Assembly: GCF_029846275.1 (NCBI RefSeq)
Contig: NZ_JARVWS010000001.1
Span: 62,001 to 126,000 of the forward strand
Origin: Nocardioides sp. CER19
Lineage (GTDB): Bacteria > Actinomycetota > Actinomycetes > Propionibacteriales > Nocardioidaceae
DNA length: 64,000 nt
Direction of reading: 5' to 3'
The translations under genes and the position numbers were made by a program. The notes under the pieces were generated by a model. That model was not told the origin of the DNA and did no database searches. It saw only the letters and a program-made list of their open reading frames with translations. Each line of letters opens with the position of its first letter. Positions within the stretch are counted from its first letter, which is position 1. Shown here piece by piece: positions 18,308 to 28,476 of this stretch.

Positions 18308-18790
18308 GCCGGGACGCGGGCGCGCTCGACGACGAGCCGGACGAGCAGCTCGTGCACGCCGAGCACCCCGGCGACCACACCGGCGCCGGCCGCGCGTGCC
18401 TCCGCGACCGCCCGGGTGGGCGAAGTGGCCCGGGGCGAGGAGGTAGGGCGACACGACGTCGCCCGTCCCGCGACCCGGCGGCGACCATGACCACCGGAGC
18501 GCCCGGCACGGCGCCGGCCTGCGCCAGCCGGTCCGCCTGGGCACGGGCGAGCAGCGGGTGCGGCCCGAGCGGCGCGAGCGTGATCTCGGCGGCCGCGCCG
18601 AGCACCGCAGCGGGCAGGTCGACGGCGACGTGGTAGCCGCGTGAGAGCAGCAGCGGGACGGCGACCGCCGGCTCGTCCGACACCGCGACGGCGTCCGCGA
18701 AGAGCCGTCCGCAGAGCTCGACGTACGACGCCTGCGCCTGGATCCCGAGCCGCTGCCCGGCCTGCCGGGTGATCTCGGCCTCCGTTCGGT
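18304..18790 (-). pseudogene. Sirohydrochlorin chelatase (CbiX-type) remnant
   Basis: Pieces of a two-domain CbiX/SirB chelatase in three frames. AVAVPLLLSRGYHVAVDLPA and PLGPHPLLARAQADRL lie in one frame, VVSPYLLAPGHFA in the second, and GVLGVHELLVRLVVERARV ending at TGA 18304-18306 in the third. The N-terminus with the metal-binding His is missing: an in-frame TGA precedes the first recognisable residues. About 50 residues are deleted between the two domains after AAGSRD. The intact enzyme inserts iron or cobalt into sirohydrochlorin. No siroheme or cobalamin genes remain beside it. Confidence 0.75.
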
Positions 18791-18863
18791 CAACATCCGC
18801 TCACGACCTCACGTGGCGCCCCGTCCCGCAGGGAATGCCGACCTCGTGCATAGCCAGACGATG

Positions 18864-18880
18864 TGTGACGTAGGTAACGT
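18864..18880. promoter_or_regulatory. Crp-like half-conserved site over satP -10
   Basis: TGTGACGTAGGTAACG (18864-18879) has a perfect left half of the Crp consensus and a poor right half. The possible -10 TAACGT (18875-18880) overlaps it. Confidence 0.35.
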
Positions 18881-18888
18881 CGAAGGTG

Positions 18889-18905
18889 TTCCGGACCCCC
18901 CGGAA
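18889..18905. promoter_or_regulatory. Inverted repeat in satP leader
   Basis: TTCCGG-N5-CCGGAA, a perfect 6-bp dyad of 17 bases between the predicted start of transcription and the AGGAG of satP. Candidate operator for an unidentified regulator. Confidence 0.35.
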
Positions 18906-18937
18906 CCGGTCTTCCGTCTTTTTCTCGAGGAGCAGAC

Positions 18938-19558
18938 ATGACCAGCCACTACGGCAACGAGGTCCCGGCCGAAGCGCCGATCTCCCGTCCTCTTCCAGGG
19001 GCGCACCTCGCCGACCCGGCCCCGCTGGGCCTGGCCGCCTTCGCGCTCACCACCTTCCTGCTCAGCGTCGTCAACGCGGGCTGGATGGACAGCGCCAACG
19101 AGGGCTACGTCCTCGGGCTCGCCCTGGCCTACGGCGGCCTCGGTCAGTTCGCGGCCGGGATGTGGGAGTTCGCCAAGGGCAACACCTTCGGCGCGCTCGC
19201 CTTCTCGTCGTACGGCGCCTTCTGGATCTCGTTCTGGTGGCTGGTCGAGCACGACGCCGCCAAGCTCGCCGATGCCGACAAGGCCGTCGGGTGGTACCTC
19301 TTCGCCTGGGGCATCTTCACCCTCTACATGACGGTCGCGGCCACCCGGGTCAGCGGCGCGGTGCTGGCGGTCTTCGTCCTCCTCACGCTCACGTTCTTCG
19401 TGCTCGCGTGGGGCAAGTGGGCGACCTCCGACAGCATCACGCACATCGGCGGCTACATCGGCCTGCTGACGGCGATCGCCGCGTGGTACACCTCCTTCGC
19501 GGGTGTCACAGCGTTCACGTTCAAGCGCCAGCTGCTGCCCGTGGCGCCGCGCACCTGA
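18938..19558 (+). CDS. satP: Acetate uptake transporter (GPR1/FUN34/YaaH family)
   Basis: A 206-residue AceTr-family membrane protein with six predicted spans, starting at LGLAAFALTTFLLSVVNAG near 30-48. The family signature N/D-P-x-PLG appears as DPAPLGL just before span 1. GGLGQFAAGMWEFAKGNTFG near 67-86 is the conserved second-span region. Members are proton-coupled acetate or succinate channels forming hexamers. Start ATG 18938 has GAGGAG upstream. The acs gene follows in the same direction, so the pair would import and activate acetate. Confidence 0.9.
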   Translation: MTSHYGNEVPAEAPISRPLPGAHLADPAPLGLAAFALTTFLLSVVNAGWMDSANEGYVLGLALAYGGLGQFAAGMWEFAKGNTFGALAFSSYGAFWISFWWLVEHDAAKLADADKAVGWYLFAWGIFTLYMTVAATRVSGAVLAVFVLLTLTFFVLAWGKWATSDSITHIGGYIGLLTAIAAWYTSFAGVTAFTFKRQLLPVAPRT

Positions 19559-19592
19559 CCCCGCGGACCACCCCGCAACCGACTCCCCACCT

Positions 19593-19647
19593 GCCTACGC
19601 CACGCTGGGCGCCACGCTGGGCCGCGCGGGCCTAGTGTGGCGTAGGC
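19593..19647. repeat. Inverted and direct repeats upstream of acs
   Basis: An 11-bp perfect inverted repeat (GCCTACGCCAC at 19593-19603, GTGGCGTAGGC at 19637-19647) encloses two direct copies of CGCCACGCTGGG (19599-19610, 19611-19622). It could be a terminator for satP or an operator for acs. Confidence 0.5.
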
Positions 19648-19680
19648 CATGCTCGCCTCTGTACCGGGAAGTGATCGATC

Positions 19681-21657
<1,977 letters not shown>

Positions 21658-21676
21658 CCCGGCCGATATCGACACC

Positions 21677-21712
21677 AGAAGCGCCACCCGGCCCGGCCCG
21701 GGTGGCGCTTCT
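21677..21712. terminator. Bidirectional terminator after acs
   Basis: A 14-bp perfect stem AGAAGCGCCACCCG / CGGGTGGCGCTTCT with an eight-base loop, between convergent acs and the small membrane protein gene. Confidence 0.8.
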
Positions 21713-21724
21713 GCGCGTTCGGGG

Positions 21725-22012
21725 TCAGTCGGGGGTCGACGTACGCCGGATCCGGACCGTGCCCTTCCTCAGGTCGACGGTCACCGGGCGATCGTCGTCG
21801 TCCGGTGACGGGATGACCTCCCCCTGGTGCTCGCGGGAGTCGAGGTCGCGGTCGGCGCGGGCGCGGGCCGGGTCGAAGACGTCGATGAAGCTGCCGAGCG
21901 CGTCGGCGGCGCCCGACCCGCTGCCGTCGTGGTGGCGCAGCAGGCGGGTCCCGGCCAGGACGACGAGGCCGAGCAGCAGGACGCCGGCCACGAGGAACAC
22001 GACGAGGGTCAC
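21725..22012 (-). CDS. Small membrane protein, hypothetical
   Basis: A 95-residue protein with one N-terminal membrane span (about 2-25, VTLVVFLVAGVLLLGLVVL), then a basic and acidic cytoplasmic tail containing DDDDRPVTVDLRKGTVRIRR. The GTG start at 22012 puts the span at the N-terminus. The frame continues upstream to an ATG at 22084, but that part is Cys/Arg-rich and lies over the next gene's promoter. No family is recognised. It is divergent from the GNAT gene. Confidence 0.6.
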   Translation of the reverse strand: MTLVVFLVAGVLLLGLVVLAGTRLLRHHDGSGSGAADALGSFIDVFDPARARADRDLDSREHQGEVIPSPDDDDRPVTVDLRKGTVRIRRTSTPD

Positions 22013-22082
22013 CCGATCAGTGTTGCACCCGCCGCGTGGAAACGGTTCGCACCGACGGCTGCTCGCATGCTCGGATGGCGCC

Positions 22083-22613
22083 ATGACCGCCCTCTCCCGA
22101 CCGTCCCTCGACCTCTACGACCCCTGGGCGGACTGCATCCGCGACTTCGGGGAGGAGTACATCCACGGCTCGGGGATCTGGAACATCACCGACGGAGTGC
22201 TGGACCCGACCCGCGACGCCTGCGCGTTCCTCGTCGAGAAGGCGCGGCAGGAGGCCGACCTCAGCCGGCCGCCGGCCGAGGGCCGCGTCCACTGCGACCA
22301 GTTCTGGATCACCCAGGACGACGGGGTCATCGAGGTCATCGGGTTCGTGTCCTTCCGGCACTCCCTCGACAACGAGTTCCTCCGGACGGAGGGCGGTCAC
22401 ATCGGCTACAGCATCCGGCCGTCGTACCGCCGGCAGGGCCACGCCTCCCGTGCCCTCGGGCTGGCGCTCGAGCGCGCCCGCGAGATCGGCCTCGACCGGG
22501 TGCTCATCACGTGCGACGAGGACAACCTGGGGTCGGCGAGGACCATCGAGTCCCAGGGTGGCGTCTTCGAGAGCATGTGCGGCATCAAGCGCCGCTACTG
22601 GATCAGCCTCTGA
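22083..22613 (+). CDS. GNAT family N-acetyltransferase
   Basis: A 176-residue acetyltransferase. The acetyl-CoA pyrophosphate loop is RRQGHAS near 119-125, after the beta-4 strand HIGYSIRPSYR. DEDNLGSARTIESQGG near 144-159 is the usual motif B region. It resembles predicted acetyltransferases of the YkgA type. The ATG at 22083 has no Shine-Dalgarno sequence. The stop overlaps the convergent agmatine deiminase gene by 11 bases. Substrate unknown. Confidence 0.85.
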   Translation: MTALSRPSLDLYDPWADCIRDFGEEYIHGSGIWNITDGVLDPTRDACAFLVEKARQEADLSRPPAEGRVHCDQFWITQDDGVIEVIGFVSFRHSLDNEFLRTEGGHIGYSIRPSYRRQGHASRALGLALERAREIGLDRVLITCDEDNLGSARTIESQGGVFESMCGIKRRYWISL

Positions 22614-23607
22614 GCGGCGACGGCTGCTGCTGGGTGATGCAGTGGATGCCCCCGCCGCGGTCGAACAGCGGTCGCGCGTCGACGGACACGACCTGCCGGC
22701 CGGGGTAGGCCTCGCGCAGGATCGCGACGGCCTCGGCGTCGTGGGGGTCGTCGAACGAGCAGGCGATGACCCCGCCGTTGACGACCAGGTGGTTGACGTA
22801 GGACCAGTCGACCCACCCCTCGGCGTCCTGGAGCGTGGCGGGCGCGGGCAGCTCGACCACGTCGAACCGCGCTGCCAGCAGGGCGTGCAGCGCGCGGGAC
22901 ACCTCGTGGTCGGGGTGCGACTCGTCGCGCTGGGTGTGCAGCAGCACGCGGCCGGGTGAGGTGAACGTCGCCACGATGTCGACGTGCCCGCGGGTGCCGT
23001 AGCGCTCGTAGTCGCGGGTGAGGCCGCGCGGCAGCCAGACCACCTCGGTCGCCCCGATCGTCCGGGCCAGCTCCGCCTCGACCTCGGCGCGGGTCCACGA
23101 CTCGTTCCGGCCCTGGCCGAGCTGCACCGTCTCCGTCACCAGCACGACGCCGGTGCCGTCGACGTGGATCGCGCCGCCCTCGTTGACCATGGCGGAGCCG
23201 ATCCGCGGCACCCCGGCGGCCTCGCACACGAAGGAGCCGATCTTCTCGTCCTTGTCCCAGACCGCCCAGTCGCACTGGCCCCAGCCGTTGAACACCCAGT
23301 CCACGCCCGCGACCGACCCGTCGGCCTGGTGCACGAACGTCGGGCCCATGTCCCGCATCCAGGCGTCGTTGAGCGGCGCCTCGACCACCTCGACCTCGGG
23401 CGCCAGCACCGCGCGGGCCGCGGCGGACTCCACGGGGTCGACCACGACGGTGACCGGCTCGAACGCCGCGCACGCGTTGGCCACCGCGGCCCACGTCGTC
23501 CGTGCCTCGTCGGCCTCGGCCGCCGTGTCGCCGAGCGAGTAGCCGGGCGCCGGGAACGCCATCCAGATCCGGTCCTGCGGGGCCCACTCCGGGGGCATGA
23601 GACTCAT
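22603..23607 (-). CDS. aguA: Agmatine deiminase family protein
   Basis: Peptidyl-arginine-deiminase-like hydrolase of 334 residues. Expected active-site pieces are in order: NDAWMRDMGPTF near 79-90, NEGGAIHVDG near 142-151, RGHVDIV near 199-205 and the catalytic Cys in GGGIHCITQQQP near 324. The reaction is agmatine to N-carbamoylputrescine plus ammonia, the first step of putrescine formation or arginine-derived amine use. Starts at ATG 23607 or 23598 are both possible. It is divergent from the amidase gene with only 14 bases between start codons, which suggests joint regulation. Confidence 0.9.
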   Translation of the reverse strand: MSLMPPEWAPQDRIWMAFPAPGYSLGDTAAEADEARTTWAAVANACAAFEPVTVVVDPVESAAARAVLAPEVEVVEAPLNDAWMRDMGPTFVHQADGSVAGVDWVFNGWGQCDWAVWDKDEKIGSFVCEAAGVPRIGSAMVNEGGAIHVDGTGVVLVTETVQLGQGRNESWTRAEVEAELARTIGATEVVWLPRGLTRDYERYGTRGHVDIVATFTSPGRVLLHTQRDESHPDHEVSRALHALLAARFDVVELPAPATLQDAEGWVDWSYVNHLVVNGGVIACSFDDPHDAEAVAILREAYPGRQVVSVDARPLFDRGGGIHCITQQQPSPLRG

Positions 23608-23621
23608 GCCAAGATCTTGCC
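23608..23621. promoter_or_regulatory. Symmetric divergent promoter core
   Basis: GCCAAGATCTTGCC separates the two start codons. Its core CAAGATCTTG (23610-23619) is a perfect palindrome that gives CAAGAT six bases before both the ATG of aguA and the GTG of the amidase gene. Confidence 0.4.
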
Positions 23622-25307
23622 GTGTTCGACATCGTGGAAGCGACCATTCCCGCCCTGCGCGCCGCGCTCGAGGCGGGCGAGATCACCAGCGTCGGACTCG
23701 TGGAGGCCTACCAGGCCCGCATCGCGGCGTACGACGACCAGCTCAACTCGGTCGTCGTCGCCAACCCGGCCGCCCTCGACGAGGCGCGCGCCTCCGATGA
23801 GCGGCGCGCCCGCGGGGAGACGCTGGGCCCGCTCGACGGCATCCCCTACACCGCGAAGGACTCCTACCTCGTCGCGGGCCTGACCGCGGCGGCGGGCAGC
23901 CCGGCGTTCCAGGACCTGGTCGCCCAGCGGGACGCGTTCACGATCGAGCGGCTGCGCGGCGCCGGGGCGATCTGCCTCGGGCTCACCAACATGCCCCCGA
24001 TGGCCAACGGCGGCATGCAGCGTGGCGTCTACGGCCGGGCGGAGAGCCCCTACAACGCCGACTACCTGACGGCGCCGTTCGGCTCCGGCTCGTCCAACGG
24101 CTCGGGCACCGCGACCGCCGCCAGCTTCGCGGCGTTCGGCCTGGGCGAGGAGACCTGGTCGAGCGGTCGGGGCCCGGCGTCCAACAACGGGCTCTGCGCC
24201 TACACCCCGTCGTGGGGGGTCATCTCGGTCCGGGGCAACTGGCCGCTCGTACCCACGATGGACGTCGTCGTCCCGCACACCCGCACCATGGTCGACCTGC
24301 TCGAGATCCTCGACGTCGTCGTCGCCGACGATCCGGTCACGCGCGGCGACTTCTGGCGCGTGCAGCCGTGGGTGAGCATCCCGCGGTCCAGCGAGCTCCG
24401 TGCGCCGTCGTACGTCGCCCTGGCCGAGCACACTCAGCTCGACGGCATCCGGCTGGGCGTCCCGCGCATGTACATCAACGCCGATCCGGACGCCGGCACC
24501 GCTGAGCACCCGGGCATCGGCGGCCCCACCGGGCAGCGCATCGAGACCCGCGCGTCGGTGATCGCGTTGTGGGAGGTCATGCGCGCCGACCTCGAGGCCG
24601 CCGGCGCGACGGTGGTCGAGGTCGACTTCCCGGTGGTCAGCAACTACGAGGGCGACCGGCCGGGCGCACCGACGATCAGGACCCGCGGACTGGTCAGCGA
24701 GGCCTACCTCCAGCGCGAGATCGTCGACCTGTCCGCGTGGGCGTGGGACGACTTCCTCGCCGCCAACGGCGACCCGGCGCTGAGCTCGTTGACCGACGTC
24801 GACGGGGCGACGATCTTCCCGGCCCCGGAGGGCGCGCTGCCGGACCGCTACACCGGGTTCGACGACGACATCGCCGGCTACCCCGCCCAGGTCCGCGACC
24901 ACCCCTACGCCTCACTCACCGACATCCCGGAGCTCGAGGCGGGCGTCCGCGGGCTCGTCGAGACGCGCCGTCTCGACTACGAGACCTGGCTCGACGACCT
25001 CGGCCTCGACGCCGTCGTCTTCCCCGCCGTCGCCGACGTGGGACCGGCCGACATGGACGTCGACCCGGCGTCGGCCGACCTCGGCTGGCGCAACGGCGTC
25101 TGGGTCGCCAACGGCAACCTCGTCATCCGCCACCTCGGCATCCCGACGGTGACGGTGCCGATGGGCACCATGGCCGACACCGGCATGCCCGTCGGACTGA
25201 CCGTCGCCGGGCGCCCGTACGACGACACCTCCCTGCTCCGCCTGGGCGTCGCGATCGAGGCGACCGGCGAGCGTCGCACGGAGCCGCCGCGGACCCCGCG
25301 GCTGTAG
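23622..25307 (+). CDS. Amidase family protein
   Basis: Amidase-signature enzyme of 561 residues. The Ser-cisSer-Lys triad can be placed at Lys79 (YTAKDSY), the cis-Ser near 157-158 in [16 protein letters not shown], and nucleophile Ser near 181 in [12 protein letters not shown]. The usual GGS before the nucleophile is WSS here. The C-terminal part [17 protein letters not shown] is the standard end motif. The substrate is unknown. Its position opposite agmatine deiminase makes a role on carbamoyl or guanidino-derived amides plausible, but that is inference only. Start GTG 23622, no ribosome-binding site. Confidence 0.88.
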   Translation: MFDIVEATIPALRAALEAGEITSVGLVEAYQARIAAYDDQLNSVVVANPAALDEARASDERRARGETLGPLDGIPYTAKDSYLVAGLTAAAGSPAFQDLVAQRDAFTIERLRGAGAICLGLTNMPPMANGGMQRGVYGRAESPYNADYLTAPFGSGSSNGSGTATAASFAAFGLGEETWSSGRGPASNNGLCAYTPSWGVISVRGNWPLVPTMDVVVPHTRTMVDLLEILDVVVADDPVTRGDFWRVQPWVSIPRSSELRAPSYVALAEHTQLDGIRLGVPRMYINADPDAGTAEHPGIGGPTGQRIETRASVIALWEVMRADLEAAGATVVEVDFPVVSNYEGDRPGAPTIRTRGLVSEAYLQREIVDLSAWAWDDFLAANGDPALSSLTDVDGATIFPAPEGALPDRYTGFDDDIAGYPAQVRDHPYASLTDIPELEAGVRGLVETRRLDYETWLDDLGLDAVVFPAVADVGPADMDVDPASADLGWRNGVWVANGNLVIRHLGIPTVTVPMGTMADTGMPVGLTVAGRPYDDTSLLRLGVAIEATGERRTEPPRTPRL

Positions 25308-25371
25308 CCTGGACGGCGGTGTGCCGGGAAGTCTGGTCGGCGGGACAGCAGCCGACCCCGGAGGACGCCCG

Positions 25372-26661
25372 ATGACCGACCCGAGCCGCCGCACCCGCCT
25401 CTTCGAGCGAGGCTCGTTCCTGGAGAGCTCGCGGGTCGCCGAGGTGCTCCGCGCCGAGACGACCGGGGGGCTGCTGCTCATCGCCGCGGCCGTCGTCGCG
25501 GTCGTCTGGGCCAACACGCCGTGGTCCGAGTCCTACCTCGACCTGCGCGACCTCCACGTCGGCCCCGAGGCGCTCGACCTGCACCTGACCGTCGGCGAGT
25601 GGGCGTCGGAGGGGCTGCTCGCGATCTTCTTCTTCGTGGCCGGGCTCGAGCTGAAGCGCGAGTTCGTCGCCGGCGACCTGCGCGACCCGCGCCGCGCCGC
25701 GCTCCCGGTCGCGGCCGCGGTCGGCGGCATGGCGGTCCCCGCTCTGATCTACGTCGCGGTCAACGCGCTGAGCGACGACGGGCGACCGGTCGGCTGGGCG
25801 ATCCCGACGGCGACCGACATCGCGTTCGCGCTCGCGGTCCTCGCGGTCATCAACACCCACCTGCCGAGCGGGCTGCGCACCTTCCTCCTGGCGCTCGCGG
25901 TGGTCGACGACCTGCTGGGGATCAGCGTCATCGCGCTCTTCTACACCGACGACCTACGACCCGGCGTGCTCGTGCTCGCACTCGTCCCGATCGGCGCCTT
26001 CGCCCTCCTCACCCAGCGCCGCGTGCGGAGCCCCTGGCTGCTGGTGCCGCTCGCCCTGCTCGCCTGGGAGTGCGTGCACCTCAGCGGGGTTCACGCGACG
26101 GTGGCGGGCGTGCTGCTCGGCTTCACGGTCCCCGTCCGGCCCCGCGACGGCGGTGAGGGACGTGGCCTGGCCGAGCACCTCGAGCACCTGGTCCGACCGA
26201 TCAGCGCGGGCGTCGCCGTGCCGATCTTCGCGTTCTTCGCCGCAGGGGTGCACGTCGGCGGCTGGGCCGGGCTCACCGAGGCGCTGAGCGAGCCGGTCGC
26301 GCTGGGCATCGTCGTCGGTCTCGTCGTCGGGAAGTGCGTGGGCATCACGGGCTCGACCTGGCTGCTGTCGACGTTCACGCGCGCCGAGCTCGACGACGAG
26401 CTCGCGTGGGTCGACGTGATCGGCATGGCGCTGCTCGGTGGCATCGGCTTCACGGTGTCGCTGCTCGTCGGCGAGCTGGCCTTCGGTCACGGCACGCCCG
26501 CCGATGACCACGTGAAGGTCGGCGTGCTCGCCGGGTCGGTCGCGGCCGGCGTACTCGCGACCCTCGTGCTGCGGGCGCGCAACCGGGTCTACCGCGGCCT
26601 CTGCGAGCTCGAGAGCATCGACGACGACGCGGACGGGGTACCAGACGTCTTCGAGCGCTGA
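25372..26661 (+). CDS. nhaA: Na+/H+ antiporter NhaA
   Basis: Twelve-span antiporter, 429 residues from ATG 25372. GGAGGAC lies seven bases upstream of that ATG, so the GTG at 25321 (17 codons longer) is less likely. The ion-binding Asp pair is seen in VVDDLLGI (about 179-180), with ATDIAFAL near 147-154 forming the unwound helix IV region. NhaA exchanges two external protons for one internal Na+ and is pH regulated. A possible -10 TAGCCT lies near 25306-25311. The acidic C-terminal tail [14 protein letters not shown] is longer than in E. coli. Confidence 0.95.
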   Translation: MTDPSRRTRLFERGSFLESSRVAEVLRAETTGGLLLIAAAVVAVVWANTPWSESYLDLRDLHVGPEALDLHLTVGEWASEGLLAIFFFVAGLELKREFVAGDLRDPRRAALPVAAAVGGMAVPALIYVAVNALSDDGRPVGWAIPTATDIAFALAVLAVINTHLPSGLRTFLLALAVVDDLLGISVIALFYTDDLRPGVLVLALVPIGAFALLTQRRVRSPWLLVPLALLAWECVHLSGVHATVAGVLLGFTVPVRPRDGGEGRGLAEHLEHLVRPISAGVAVPIFAFFAAGVHVGGWAGLTEALSEPVALGIVVGLVVGKCVGITGSTWLLSTFTRAELDDELAWVDVIGMALLGGIGFTVSLLVGELAFGHGTPADDHVKVGVLAGSVAAGVLATLVLRARNRVYRGLCELESIDDDADGVPDVFER

Positions 26662-26703
26662 CATCGGTAAGGTCAGAGCACACGCCTGAACAGAGGGGGA
26701 CGC

Positions 26704-27108
26704 ATGGCCCAGCAGGTCCAGCAGCCGGAGGAGCCGACGATCGGTCGGCTGGTCGCCGACGCGAGCCGTGACATCTCCAGCCTGGTGCAGAAGGAGATCG
26801 AGCTCGCCAAGTCCGAGCTCAAGGTCTCGGTGCAGGCCGGCGGGATCGGCATCGGGATGTTCGCCGCGGCCGCCTTCCTCGCCGTCCTCGCGATCATCAT
26901 GCTCTCGGTCGCGATCGCCTACTTCATCAACTGGAACGGCGACGGTCTCGCCCTCCACTGGGCATTCCTCATCGTCTTCGGCTTCTACCTGCTGGTCGCT
27001 GCGCTGCTGGTCCTCATCGGCATCCGCAAGGTGAAGCAGGTGAAGGCGCCCGAGCGGGCGATCACCCAGGGCCGCGAGATCCCGAAGGCGCTCAAGGGCA
27101 GGGCCTGA
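26704..27108 (+). CDS. Phage-holin-type membrane protein (holin superfamily III-like)
   Basis: A 134-residue protein with an N-terminal amphipathic helix LVADASRDISSLVQKEIELAKSELK split over residues 17-41 and two membrane spans near 48-75 and 87-110. The C-terminal tail is basic. This pattern (often Phage_holin_3_6 or YqjE-like) is common in actinobacterial chromosomes outside prophages, so lysis is not implied. A GAGGGGGA lies before the ATG at 26704 and a TAAGGT about 36 bases upstream may be the -10. Function unknown. Confidence 0.8.
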   Translation: MAQQVQQPEEPTIGRLVADASRDISSLVQKEIELAKSELKVSVQAGGIGIGMFAAAAFLAVLAIIMLSVAIAYFINWNGDGLALHWAFLIVFGFYLLVAALLVLIGIRKVKQVKAPERAITQGREIPKALKGRA

Positions 27109-27114
27109 GCGCGC

Positions 27115-27498
27115 TCAGAAGAGGCACCAGTCGCTGCTCCAGTCGGCCGGACCGGACGCCAGCGCGTGGATCAGCGCCCACACCGGCACCGTCGCTACGA
27201 GCAGGCCGCCGACCAGGATCCTGACCCACGGCCGGCGACGTAGGCCGGTGGCCACGACGGCGACGAGCCACGGTGCGAGAGCGACCCCCACCGCGACGAG
27301 CAGGTCCGCGCGCGCCTGGGTGAGGTCGCCCGGCGCCGCCGGCTCACGGCAGGAGCCCTGGGTGTCCAGCTCGACGAACGCCGTCACGAGCCACATCACG
27401 AACGCGTGCAGCAGGACGACGACGACCAGACCCGCCCAGGCCCAGGGGCTCCACCGACGCGGCGCGGCGGCACGCGGGACCTCGTACTCGTTGCTCAT
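27115..27498 (-). CDS. Hypothetical membrane protein
   Basis: A 127-residue protein with three predicted spans near 21-42, 65-85 and 93-115. A Cys pair (SCREP and the C-terminal WCLF) may be extracytoplasmic. The ATG at 27498 is preceded by CACTGT and seven bases, fitting a leaderless start. The GTG at 27507 would add three residues. It lies convergent to the holin-like gene, six bases from its stop. No family recognised. Confidence 0.65.
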   Translation of the reverse strand: MSNEYEVPRAAAPRRWSPWAWAGLVVVVLLHAFVMWLVTAFVELDTQGSCREPAAPGDLTQARADLLVAVGVALAPWLVAVVATGLRRRPWVRILVGGLLVATVPVWALIHALASGPADWSSDWCLF

Positions 27499-27567
27499 GC
27501 CCGACACAGTGGCGGAGACCGGACCGGGGCCGCCTGAGTGCAGGCACTCAATTCAGGGCGCGGAAAA

Positions 27568-27603
27568 TGACTGAGGGGGCACCGGCCGGTGCCCCCTCAG
27601 TCA
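27568..27603 (-). terminator. Intrinsic terminator of crp
   Basis: An 18-bp palindrome (core CTGAGGGGGCACCGG and its complement at 27571-27600), followed on the minus strand by TTTTCC. It begins 14 bases after the crp stop. The best intrinsic terminator in the window. Confidence 0.9.
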
Positions 27604-27617
27604 CGTTCGTACGGCGA

Positions 27618-28295
27618 CTACCGCGCGCGGCGCGCCATCCGCTCGACGTCCATGATGACCACCGAGCGCGGCTCGAGGCGGAGCCAGCCGCGCGAGGCGA
27701 AGTCGGCGAGCGCCTTGTTGACGGTCTCACGGGAGGCGCCGACCAGCTGGGCGAGCTCCTCCTGCGTGAGGTCGTGGTGGACGTGGACGCCGTCGTCGGC
27801 GGTGCGGCCGAAGCGGTCGGCCAGGTCGAGCAGCGCCTTGGCGACGCGGCCCGGGACGTCGGAGAAGACGAGGTCCGCGACCACGTCGTTGGCCTTGCGG
27901 AGCCGGCCGGCGAGCTGGGCGAGCAGGCCGCGGGCGACCACGGGTCGACCCTCGAGCCAGCGCAGCAGGTCCTCGTGCGAGAGCGACGCGAACGTCGCGT
28001 CGGTGACGGCGGTGACGGTCGCCGAACGCGGGCCCGGGTCGAAGAGCGAGAGCTCACCGAACATCTGGCCGGGGCCCATGATCGCCAGCAGGTTCTCCCG
28101 GCCGTCGGTGGAGGTGCGACCGAGCTTCACCTTGCCCTCGAGCACGACGTAGAGCTTGTCGCCGGTGTCGCCCTCGTGGAACAGCACGTCCCCGCGGCGC
28201 AGCCTGGTCTCTGCCATCGACGCGTGGAGGGCCGCCATCGCCTCGTCGTCGAGCGCGCTGAACAGCGGCGCCTGACGGAGTACGTCGTTGTCCAC
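27618..28295 (-). CDS. crp: Crp/Fnr family transcriptional regulator
   Basis: cAMP receptor-type regulator (GlxR/Rv3676 group), 225 residues. The cyclic-nucleotide domain (about 1-120) has the phosphate-binding cassette FGELSLFDPGPRSATV near 79-94, including the Arg-Ser-Ala motif. The C-terminal winged helix has QEELAQLVGASRETVNKAL near 168-186 as the recognition region. Start GTG 28295 has AGGAGG at 28302-28307. The ATG further upstream has none. The promoter has TAGGAT at 28347-28352 with a Crp-like site directly upstream, so autoregulation is likely. Likely targets in this window include hppA and satP. Confidence 0.95.
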   Translation of the reverse strand: MDNDVLRQAPLFSALDDEAMAALHASMAETRLRRGDVLFHEGDTGDKLYVVLEGKVKLGRTSTDGRENLLAIMGPGQMFGELSLFDPGPRSATVTAVTDATFASLSHEDLLRWLEGRPVVARGLLAQLAGRLRKANDVVADLVFSDVPGRVAKALLDLADRFGRTADDGVHVHHDLTQEELAQLVGASRETVNKALADFASRGWLRLEPRSVVIMDVERMARRAR

Positions 28296-28346
28296 CCCGA
28301 ACCTCCTGAAGCCGTCGACCCCGCCCACGACGGGGTCCTGAGCAAG

Positions 28347-28352
28347 ATCCTA
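28347..28352 (-). promoter_or_regulatory. crp -10 element
   Basis: TAGGAT on the minus strand, about 50 bases upstream of the crp GTG, giving a leader that contains AGGAGG. Confidence 0.5.
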
Positions 28353-28355
28353 TCC

Positions 28356-28371
28356 AGTGGAATGCCTCACA
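28356..28371. promoter_or_regulatory. Candidate Crp autoregulatory site
   Basis: AGTGGAATGCCTCACA, eight of ten matches to TGTGA-N6-TCACA with a perfect right half, directly upstream of the crp -10. Confidence 0.45.
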
Positions 28372-28464
28372 GCGTGGACGCCCCCCGCCGCGGGGGCGGG
28401 CGTCGCGTCGCGGCGGTGCACCGGCCGCCCACCCGGCGAGACTGGTGATGTCGGCGGAGCGCCG

Positions 28465-28470
28465 TACCCT
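28465..28470 (+). promoter_or_regulatory. -10 element for leaderless nth
   Basis: TACCCT, six bases, GTG at 28477. No ribosome-binding site. Confidence 0.55.
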
Positions 28471-28476
28471 AGGGCC

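Noticed and set aside
18304..18790. Intact sirohydrochlorin chelatase gene fused to the SDR frame (17442-18683)
   Set aside because: The homologous pieces are in three frames and parts are deleted. The fusion is just an open frame without the CbiX reading frame.
26704..27108. Prophage holin
   Set aside because: The family is common on actinobacterial chromosomes outside prophages, and no other phage genes are here.
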